Assembly: GCF_051860505.1 (NCBI RefSeq)
Contig: NZ_JBHYDX010000001.1
Span: 124,001 to 188,000 of the forward strand
Reading direction: 5' to 3'
From: Pannonibacter sp051860505
GTDB taxonomy: Bacteria > Pseudomonadota > Alphaproteobacteria > Rhizobiales > Stappiaceae
Length of the DNA stretch: 64,000 bases
Numbering within the stretch: position 1 is the stretch's first letter; each line of letters begins with the position of its first letter. The notes beneath the pieces were generated by a model. That model did no database searches. It was not told the origin of the DNA and saw only the letters and a list, made by a program, of their open reading frames with translations. A program made the translations under genes and the position numbers. Below are positions 43,888 to 50,736 of the stretch, piece by piece.

Positions 43888-44372
43888 CGCCCGCCAGTCC
43901 CCTGTTGTACCGGTTCTGTCAGCTGAACCGTCCAGTTGCTTTGTTCACCTGTGTCGATCTCGAAAAATCCGGTGCGCTCATAGCCACGCGCGACACAGTC
44001 CTCGATCCCGCGAATCGTGAATTCCTTTTCGCGGGTACACATGTACGCGCGTCCACCCCATTCGCCAAACTGATCATAGTCGACAGCGTAAATGTAATAG
44101 AAGCGTGACACGAGGGCGCCTGGGACGAGAACCTCACAACTGTTTGGTCCAAGGTTCCACCAGCCTTCCGTGACCCAATCCGTCTTGTCCTTGTATCCAA
44201 TCGCAACGCCGACCTTGCTTTCGGTCTTGTTGCAGAGCCGAAGGTCGGCTCTTGCGACATCCGGCAGTAGAGCGAGACACAAGAAGCCAAAAACGAAGAG
44301 CAGGATACGGCTTGAGAATCGGCTAGACACTGCCGGCTCGCGCTCGTATCGACGATACTCTTCTTTTTTCAT
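43884..44372 (-). CDS. DUF1036 protein
   Basis: The 162-residue protein has a hydrophobic N-terminal signal or anchor (about 15-38, LLFVFGFLCLALLPDVARA). The DUF1036 domain follows, with RLCNKTESKVGVAIGYK, WNLGPNSCEVLVPG, and paired cysteines in YMCTREKEF and GIEDCVARGY. The function is unknown, but the gene is regularly found beside pyk in this bacterial order. I chose the ATG at 44372; a TTG at 44435 would overlap the glycerate kinase end by 14 bases. Confidence 0.85.
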   Translation of the reverse strand: MKKEEYRRYEREPAVSSRFSSRILLFVFGFLCLALLPDVARADLRLCNKTESKVGVAIGYKDKTDWVTEGWWNLGPNSCEVLVPGALVSRFYYIYAVDYDQFGEWGGRAYMCTREKEFTIRGIEDCVARGYERTGFFEIDTGEQSNWTVQLTEPVQQGTGGR

Positions 44373-44421
44373 CTGTTTTGCTCGTCTTCCGGCGTTCGGC
44401 TTGCTCGTTTTGTAGGTCAGC

Positions 44422-45723
44422 TCACGGCTTGTCAACGATCACCGCCCGGAAGTCGTTGACATTCGTGTAGGTCGGTCCTGGCGTCAGCAGATCGCCAAGC
44501 TGCCTGAAGAAGCCTGTGCTGTCGTTTCTGGCTAGAAATGCGGCAGCATCAAGACCCATGGCCCTTGCACGGGCAAGCGTCTGCGGATCGATCATGGCAC
44601 CGGCCGGATCGGTTGCGGCACCTTTGCCGCCATCGGTGCCATCTGTATCTCCAGCGACAGCAGCAATTCCCCGCTGGCCGTCGAGGGCAATCGCCAGTGC
44701 CAGGGCATATTCCTGGTTCGGGCCACCCGAACCATCGCCACGGATCGTGACGGTGAGTTCCCCGCCCGACAACAGCACGGCCTTGCGGCCATTTTCTGCC
44801 AGATGGCGGGCCATCGCGGCATGCTCTGACGCTCGGTCCCGGGCCTCGCCCTCGAGGCTGTCGCCGAGCAGGTGAACCTCGTAGCCGGCTGCCCGTGCGA
44901 CATCGGCAGCGCGATCGAGCGACAGGCCCGGGCGCGCGACAAGCCGGTAGTCGGCCCGAGAAAACACCGGGTCGTCAGGCGTCGGTGTCTCGTTGGCCGG
45001 ATCGCTCAGGGCGGCGGCTATGGCGCCGGACAAGGCGATGCCGTGCCGGGCGCAGACCGCGCGGGCATCGGCCAGCGTTGTCGGGTCGCCAACCGTAGGT
45101 CCGGAGCCGATGACGGCCGGATCGTCCTCAGGCACGTCTGAAATGGCAAGTGTCGTCAGTTGGACGCCGTCCGGGACAGCGCGGGCCAGCCGGCCGCCCT
45201 TGATGCGCGACAGATGCTTGCGGATGCTGTTGATCTCGCGGATCGTCGCGCCGGACCGCAGCATCTGCCGGGTCAGTTCCTGCTTGTCGGCGAGGCTGAT
45301 GCCCGGAGCCGGGGCAATCCAGTTGGCAGAGGCACCGCCCGACAGGAGCACGACGACATGATCCTCGCTGCGTGCCGATGCCGCAATGTCGAGGCAGCGC
45401 AAGGTTGCTGAAACCCCGGTTTCGTCCGGCACGGGGTGCCCTGCCTCGATCAGTTCCAGATGCCGTGTCGGCCTCGCGTAGCCGTGGCGTGTAACACCCA
45501 GGCCGGCGAGCCGGTGTGCCGGCAGACCGAGTGTCTCGAGGTAGTGCGCTTCTGCGACCTGCAGCATGGCACCTGCCGCCTTGCCGGCGGCCAGCAGAAT
45601 GATCCGGCCGGTTGGGCCGGGGGCCGGAAGATGCGGCGGCAATGCCGTTTCAGCTTTGGCTGCTGCGACCGCTGTGTCGAAGAGTTTGAGCAGCAGGGGC
45701 GCAAAACGGATGTCTATAGCCAT
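44422..45723 (-). CDS. gckA: Glycerate 2-kinase (DUF4147/MOFRL type)
   Basis: The 433-residue protein has an N-terminal DUF4147 domain (ILLAAGKAAGAMLQVAEAHY, VVLLSGGASANW) and a C-terminal MOFRL domain (AVLLSGGELTVTIRGDGSGGPNQEYAL, GDTDGTDGG in parts). It phosphorylates glycerate to 2-phosphoglycerate, which enolase and the downstream pyk carry on to pyruvate. Older annotation calls this family TtuD hydroxypyruvate reductase, which is usually wrong. Confidence 0.92.
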   Translation of the reverse strand: MAIDIRFAPLLLKLFDTAVAAAKAETALPPHLPAPGPTGRIILLAAGKAAGAMLQVAEAHYLETLGLPAHRLAGLGVTRHGYARPTRHLELIEAGHPVPDETGVSATLRCLDIAASARSEDHVVVLLSGGASANWIAPAPGISLADKQELTRQMLRSGATIREINSIRKHLSRIKGGRLARAVPDGVQLTTLAISDVPEDDPAVIGSGPTVGDPTTLADARAVCARHGIALSGAIAAALSDPANETPTPDDPVFSRADYRLVARPGLSLDRAADVARAAGYEVHLLGDSLEGEARDRASEHAAMARHLAENGRKAVLLSGGELTVTIRGDGSGGPNQEYALALAIALDGQRGIAAVAGDTDGTDGGKGAATDPAGAMIDPQTLARARAMGLDAAAFLARNDSTGFFRQLGDLLTPGPTYTNVNDFRAVIVDKP

Positions 45724-45826
45724 GCCTTGCCTGTTGGTTGATGCGGCGAGTTGATCTATTCCTTACGCAACGTGGTCTTCTGCGTCACCTGAATAACGAT
45801 CCTCATCCTGCAAAGTCCCCCGAACA

Positions 45827-46621
45827 ATGCCTGACTTTCCGCCCGCATCCGGGCCTTTCGAGACTTTAGCTGGCAACATGGCTGGTGGCCTGCTGCTGCT
45901 GTGCGATCACGCCCGCAATTCCATTCCTCCGGAGTTTGGCGATCTCGGCGTGCCGGCACTGCAACTCGAGCGCCACATTGCCTATGACATCGGCGGACGG
46001 CCGCTGACGCTGGAACTCGCGCGCCGTCTGGCGGCTCCGGCGTTGATGACCACTTACTCGCGGCTGCTGATCGACCCGAACCGTGGCGAGGACGATCCGA
46101 CCATCGTCATGCGCCTGTCGGACGGGGCAGTGGTGCCGGGCAATGCAAAGATCGTTTCTGCAGAGCGTCAGGAGCGGATCGAGCGGTATCACCGCCCGTA
46201 TCATGACCTGATCACCCGGACGCTGGACGAGATGACGGCCCTTGCACCGCCGCCGGTCATCGTATCGATCCACAGCTACACACCCGTCTGGCGCGGGTCG
46301 CCGCGTCCCTGGCACGCGGCGGTTTTGTGGGACAGCGACCCGAGAGCTGTTCACCCGGTTATCGATGGGCTTCGCGCCGATCCTGCGATAGTCGTCGGGG
46401 ACAACGAGCCCTATGACGGGGCACTCAAGAATGACACGATGTACCGGCATGGAACGCAGCGGGGGCTTGCGCATGTGCTGATCGAGGTCCGGCAGGATCT
46501 CATCGCCGACGAGGCCGGGGTCCAAGCCTGGGCCGACCGGCTGGAGCCGATCCTGGCGCGTCTGCCCAGCTTGCCCGGTCTGCGCGAAATCCGGCACTTC
46601 GGCTCACGCGCTGACAGCTGA
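45827..46621 (+). CDS. N-formylglutamate amidohydrolase family protein (second copy)
   Basis: The 264-residue protein has LLLLCDHARNSIPPEFG (zinc-site block), LIDPNRGEDDPT, IVSIHSYTPVW and GLAHVLIEVRQDLI. It is only distantly similar to the copy at 38.5 kb and belongs to the shorter subgroup often placed beside DUF1244 genes, as here. Confidence 0.88.
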   Translation: MPDFPPASGPFETLAGNMAGGLLLLCDHARNSIPPEFGDLGVPALQLERHIAYDIGGRPLTLELARRLAAPALMTTYSRLLIDPNRGEDDPTIVMRLSDGAVVPGNAKIVSAERQERIERYHRPYHDLITRTLDEMTALAPPPVIVSIHSYTPVWRGSPRPWHAAVLWDSDPRAVHPVIDGLRADPAIVVGDNEPYDGALKNDTMYRHGTQRGLAHVLIEVRQDLIADEAGVQAWADRLEPILARLPSLPGLREIRHFGSRADS

Positions 46622-46663
46622 CCTTGGCCCCGAGCCTTGCTTGACACGACTGGAGATTTTTCC

Positions 46664-46936
46664 ATGGCCCTTGACGACACGACCCGAACCGAGCTGGAAG
46701 CTGCAGCGTTCCGCCGCCTGGTGGCTCATCTGCGCGCGCGCACGGATGTCCAGAACATCGATCTCATGAACCTTGCCGGCTTCTGCCGCAACTGCCTGTC
46801 CAACTGGATGCAGGCGGAAGCGGAAGCTAGAGACATTCCCATGACCCGGGACGCGGCCCGCGAGGCTGTCTACGGCATGCCGTATGACGACTGGAAGCGC
46901 CTCTACCAAAGCGAGGCTAGAGCGTGTCGCGTTTAA
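46664..46936 (+). pseudogene. DUF1244 protein, 3' end replaced by IS630 sequence
   Basis: The 90-residue reading frame keeps the family core: ELEAAAFRRLVAHLRARTDVQNIDLMNLAGFC in part, the cysteine pair FCRNCLSNW, and YGMPYDDWKRLYQSEA. The host sequence stops at the TA of 46918-46919, and the last residues (RACRV) come from the insertion sequence. Family members normally carry 15-20 more residues after YQ-x-EA, so the end is lost. The conserved core may still fold. Confidence 0.8.
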
Positions 46937-47463
46937 TTAGTTCCATATCCTGCGGCTTTGAAGAAGTTGTAGCATTCCTCATCGGTGAAGATGTCGCAGA
47001 CATGGCCAACTGCAGTCCATAGGTCCTGGTATGTCCTTGCGGCTGCCTTTCTCATGAGTGCCTTGAGTTTTGAGAAGGCCATCTCGATGGGGTTCAGGTC
47101 CGGTGAGTAAGGCGGGAGGAAGAGGAACCATGCGCCGCGCTCGCGCAAGATCTGTTCAGCGGCGGGGCTTTTGTGGCTGGACAAGTTGTCGAGGATCACG
47201 ACGTCGCCCTTTTTGAGCGTCGGGGCGAGTTGGGTTTCGACATAGATGTTGAAGGCTGCGCGGTTCATCGCGCCGTCGATGACCCAGGGCGCAGCCAGCC
47301 TGTCATGGCGCAGGGCCGCAACAAAGGTCTGCGTGCGCCAATGGCCGAATGGGGCATAATCGACAAGCCTCTCGCCGCGAGGAGACCAGCCGGTACGCTT
47401 GGCCATGTTGGTTTTCAGCCAGGTTTCGTCAATGAAGGCAAGGCGTTCCAGCATATGGGCCAT
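46933..47463 (-). CDS. IS630 transposase, DDE catalytic part (frame B)
   Basis: This 176-residue segment has the three acidic groups of the DDE/RNase-H fold: FIDETWLKTNM, VVILDNLSSHKSP and YSPDLNPIEMAFSKLK. Its frame is open upstream to the A7 run near 47541, so the full enzyme would be a fusion of about 325 residues made by +1 frameshifting or by transcriptional slippage at the A run. Confidence 0.88.
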   Translation of the reverse strand: MAHMLERLAFIDETWLKTNMAKRTGWSPRGERLVDYAPFGHWRTQTFVAALRHDRLAAPWVIDGAMNRAAFNIYVETQLAPTLKKGDVVILDNLSSHKSPAAEQILRERGAWFLFLPPYSPDLNPIEMAFSKLKALMRKAAARTYQDLWTAVGHVCDIFTDEECYNFFKAAGYGTN

Positions 47464-47524
47464 GAAGGGCTGGCGATTGGCGACCCAGCAATGCCGCTGA
47501 CTTGCGACATCGGCCCGCTTCTGT

Positions 47525-47911
47525 TCAAGCGCTTGAAGGTCTTTTTTTGTGTGTCAGCCCAAGCCGTTGGAGCAAGCGCCCGACCGATGAGCGATGGACG
47601 GCAATCTGCTTCTCGCGCGCCAGAAGTCCCACCAGTTCATCCAGAGTGATGTCGCCCTTTGCACCGACCTGGGAGCGGATCCAGTCCGCGTGAGGGGTCA
47701 GTTTGCCATAGCCGGGATTGCCTTGCCGTTTGGCCGACAGCGCACCGGTCCCGCGCTTCAGCTTGACCATGTCATTGACGAACTTGACCGAAACGGCGAA
47801 CCGCGCTGCCGCCGATCTGTGCGTATGACCCGCATCGACATGTGCAACAACACGCTCACGAAGCTCCAAAGGATGCGGCTTGCCCATCAACACCTCCCTG
47901 TTTCGATGCAA
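47525..47911 (-). CDS. IS630 transposase, helix-turn-helix part (frame A)
   Basis: This 128-residue N-terminal half has two helix-turn-helix segments: LRERVVAHVDAGHTHRSAAARFAVSVKFVNDMVK (in part) and ITLDELVGLLAREKQIAVHRSSVGRLLQRLG. It binds the terminal repeats. The frame meets a run of seven A residues (47542-47548 on the minus strand) and ends 6 codons later; the catalytic half lies in the +1 frame. Confidence 0.88.
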   Translation of the reverse strand: MHRNREVLMGKPHPLELRERVVAHVDAGHTHRSAAARFAVSVKFVNDMVKLKRGTGALSAKRQGNPGYGKLTPHADWIRSQVGAKGDITLDELVGLLAREKQIAVHRSSVGRLLQRLGLTHKKRPSSA

Positions 47912-47927
47912 AACAGGGAATCACGGA

Positions 47928-49019
47928 TCAACACCAAAGGGAATCCCGAATCTGGTCAGATACGACACGCTCTAGCCCGGCAGAGTCGGGCTTCCGGTCA
48001 AAGGCGGCCTGGTAGAGGCGGTAGGTCTTGCCGGTGGAACCGTTGACGTCGAAGGCAAGGATCCCGTCGGAGAAGGCCAGGCGATCTATGTTGTAAAGTT
48101 CGTCGTATTTGTAGTTGGGGTAAGGCCGGGTCACGGTGAACTCATTGGCGTTCTGAGATGGTCGCCACACTGTATAGCTGCTGCGAGGCAGCAGGTACTC
48201 CACGATGTCAAGTCCGTCGCCGCCGTCGATCCGATCGTTGCCGACGCTGGTTCGGAAGCCCCTGCCTTCCGTCAGGCCAAAGACATCGTTTCCGGCCGTT
48301 CCTTTCAGCGTTGTGCCTTTGAAGCCGGACAACAAGCGGTCATTGGCGCTGATTTCGGTCCTGAGCCAATCGAGATGATCTCCCAGGTCTGCAAACACTG
48401 AACTGGACGACACGACTGCAACCGCCTGCGGTCCATTGGCCGTTGTGTAGAAAATCGGACTGCCGGAGTGGCCGGCAAGAACCTCGATGTCTCCGGCGTT
48501 GAAATAGATTGCATCGATCGGGTCCGCCGTAATGCTTCCGGTATCCACGGTTGCTGCATTGTTGAACTTGTCCGGATAGCCGATGATCGAAACCGAGCCG
48601 CCGCCGCTGAAGCCGCCGTCAATGCCGAACCATCCGTAGGTGTCCCCCAGCGGGGTTTTCAACGACAGCAGCGCCAAATCCGCTTCTGAACCGGTCATAG
48701 TTCCGGCGCGGCCGTCTCCCGGTGAAATGAGGCCGTCGCCATCGTAATCGAAACGACCGGGTGCGGCTGCGTCGAAATAGTCGACTGTCACAGGTTTGTA
48801 GGCCGTCAGCCCGCCCTTCTTTGGGTCGAAATGAGGAATGATCCTGATCTCGTCGGCTTGCCCGAGGCCTTTTGCATCATACACAAGATTGGCGCTCGTG
48901 ATGATGTCATTTCGGCCAACCAGAAAGCCAGTGCCCCTGACAGTCTGGTTGCCCCAGGTTGCCTCGATGTAGACGACGGCGCTTGCGGGCGCCTTGGTGT
49001 TGTCAATGACAGCGGTCAT
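47928..49019 (-). pseudogene. Trypsin-like RTX/DUF4214 protease, truncated and missing catalytic His
   Basis: The reading frame parallels the intact paralogue upstream: a trypsin-like domain, a D-x-D-x-D-G calcium loop (DYDGDGLISPGDG), one RTX-like block (GNDRIDGGDGLDIVEY) and the start of DUF4214 (TYRLYQAAFDRKPDSAGL). Host sequence ends at the IS boundary (47973), removing about 115 residues present in the paralogue. The active-site His of the paralogue (TAAHVVYD) is Asn here (TSANLVYD, codon AAT against CAT), while the Asp and Ser blocks remain. It is therefore predicted to be inactive even without the truncation. Confidence 0.85.
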
Positions 49020-49128
49020 CACTGCTCCGGATCAGAATAAATGCCGAGGGTTCAACCTCAAGGCGTATCAATTGAAGCGGAGTTGTGACGGTGTCAAGAC
49101 AACGATCTCGGGGGGACAATCTCCTGTG

Positions 49129-49181
49129 AGAAATGCAACTCGCCGCGCTTCACCCCGGAGGAAAGGCGTGCGCGCGGCGAG
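49129..49181 (-). terminator. Hairpin after the intact protease gene
   Basis: CTCGCCGCGC (49139-49148) and GCGCGGCGAG (49172-49181) form a 10-bp stem. On the minus strand TTGCATTTCT follows. It separates the two protease genes. Confidence 0.6.
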
Positions 49182-49235
49182 ATAGAACACATGGCGGGAT
49201 GGGCAGTGCGGTCAGCGTCCTCGCCGATGCCTTTA

Positions 49236-50573
49236 TCAGGTCAGCCAGATACCGTTGGCGATGTGGACGCCGACGAGATTCTGGTTTTCCGGGCTCTCGG
49301 AGAAGCCGAGCAGCACGTCCTGGCGGTCCCAGGTGCCACTGGAGAGGCGGTCGAGCCAGCCTTTGAGGCCAACCTGGTCGGGGCCGCGGCCCAGAACGTT
49401 CTGGTACAGCGCCGTCAGATAGGACGTGTTCGAGGTGCCAGAGCCATAGCGCTGGATGAACTCGGCAGAGCCGATGAAGGCGCCGGCCATCTGCTTCAGG
49501 CTCATGCCCTGGTCAACGAGATTGACGTTGTGCGACAGACCGGCGCTGTCCGGGGTCCGGGCGAAGGCTGCCTGGTACAGGCGGTAGGTCTGCCCGGCGT
49601 TGCCATTCAGGTCGAAGGCCAGCGTGCCATTGTCGAACGACAGGCGCTCGATGTCATAGAGCGTGTCACGTCCCTCGCCGCCGGTCTTGTCGGTGACGAC
49701 AATGGTTGTGCCGTTTCGGGTGAAGGTGAAGTCGCTGCCAGGCCCCTGGTACTTGACCGTGTCAAGACCAGCCCCGCCATAGACGGTGTCGTTGCCAACG
49801 CTGGTGTAGCGGCCCTTGCCGGCAAACAGGCCAAAGACGTCATTGCCCGAGGTGCCGTTCACCGTGTGGCCGGAATAGCCCTCGATGAAGCGGTCGTTGT
49901 CCTTCATCGTCTCCTTGATCCAGCTCCAGTGACCGCCAATGTCGGTGAAGTAGGACTTGGTCGAGACGAGCCCGACGGCATAGGGGCGTGTGTAACCTTC
50001 GTAAAAAATCGGGCCGCCGGAGTTGCCCGGATTGATCTCGATGTTTCCCTCGTTGACATAGATCTGGTCGGTGGCATCGGCATAAACCGAGCCGTCGTCT
50101 CGGACTGAATAGTTTTCCCAGGCACCGGGATGGCCGATGACCGATACGCGTCCACCGTTGTTGAAGTCCGGATCGACGTCGAACCAGTTGTAGGTGTCAC
50201 CGAGTGGTTTTGACAGCGACAGAAGGGCGATATCGACCTCGGCATGGCCCATGGTCTCCCAACGTTTATCACCCGGAGAAATCAGCCCGTCCCGATCCGG
50301 ATCAAAGGCACCGGGGTTGGAGTTGTTGTAGAAGTCCATCGCGGAATACGAATAGAAATTCTGGTTCGACTTGTCCGGATTGTAGACCGGATAGATCTTG
50401 ATCGTGTCTGCAATCCGGCCGAGCTTCGGATCGTAGACAACATGGGCAGCGGTCAAAAGGTCGTTGCGGCCGACTAGGAACCCTGTGCCTGTGTAGGTCG
50501 CGTTGCCCCAGGTCGCCTTGATGAAGACGACGGATTTGGCAGGATAGGCGGTCTCATTCACATAATACGTCAT
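49236..50573 (-). CDS. Trypsin-like serine protease with RTX-like and DUF4214 domains
   Basis: This 445-residue protein has no signal peptide. The trypsin-like domain (about 1-225) has His in LTAAHVVYD, Asp in AEVDIALLSL and Ser in NPGNSGGPIFYEG. A Ca2+ loop DPDRDGLISPGDK lies inside the domain. RTX-type nonapeptides follow at about 240-285 (GNDVFGL, GNDTVYGGAGLDTV), then a DUF4214 region from about 325 to the end. The lack of a signal peptide together with RTX repeats fits export by a type I secretion system, although none is in the window. AGGAG precedes the ATG at 50573. DUF4214 is common in surface and S-layer-like secreted proteins, which fits the glycan locus next door. Confidence 0.85.
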   Translation of the reverse strand: MTYYVNETAYPAKSVVFIKATWGNATYTGTGFLVGRNDLLTAAHVVYDPKLGRIADTIKIYPVYNPDKSNQNFYSYSAMDFYNNSNPGAFDPDRDGLISPGDKRWETMGHAEVDIALLSLSKPLGDTYNWFDVDPDFNNGGRVSVIGHPGAWENYSVRDDGSVYADATDQIYVNEGNIEINPGNSGGPIFYEGYTRPYAVGLVSTKSYFTDIGGHWSWIKETMKDNDRFIEGYSGHTVNGTSGNDVFGLFAGKGRYTSVGNDTVYGGAGLDTVKYQGPGSDFTFTRNGTTIVVTDKTGGEGRDTLYDIERLSFDNGTLAFDLNGNAGQTYRLYQAAFARTPDSAGLSHNVNLVDQGMSLKQMAGAFIGSAEFIQRYGSGTSNTSYLTALYQNVLGRGPDQVGLKGWLDRLSSGTWDRQDVLLGFSESPENQNLVGVHIANGIWLT

Positions 50574-50736
50574 CCAGATCTCCTGATGGCACCCTGCGCT
50601 TGCCCGGCTGCAACCATTGAACGGTTCCTTGGCAGAAATACGGCAAGGCGCCGTCATACCAATGAAATCTGCCGAGTTGAAAACCGGTAGCCGGGCAGGT
50701 ATGTCACCCCATCCGTATCCGGATTGGAGACATGCC

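Larger units (their letters stand above)
46920..47972 (-). mobile_element. IS630-family insertion sequence
   Basis: The 1053-bp element has perfect terminal inverted repeats GAGCGTGTCG (46920-46929) and CGACACGCTC (47963-47972). It is flanked by TA at 46918-46919 and 47973-47974, the invariant IS630 target. It encodes a DDE transposase in two overlapping frames. Left and right flanks belong to different genes, both truncated at the boundaries, so this is not a simple insertion into one gene. Confidence 0.92.

Noticed and set aside
46900..48000. Joining the DUF1244 frame across the IS gives an in-frame tail (SEASPAES...), suggesting a simple insertion
   Set aside because: The sequence right of the IS is plainly the DUF4214 coding region of the protease on the opposite strand, matching the intact paralogue residue by residue, so the joined frame is coincidental.
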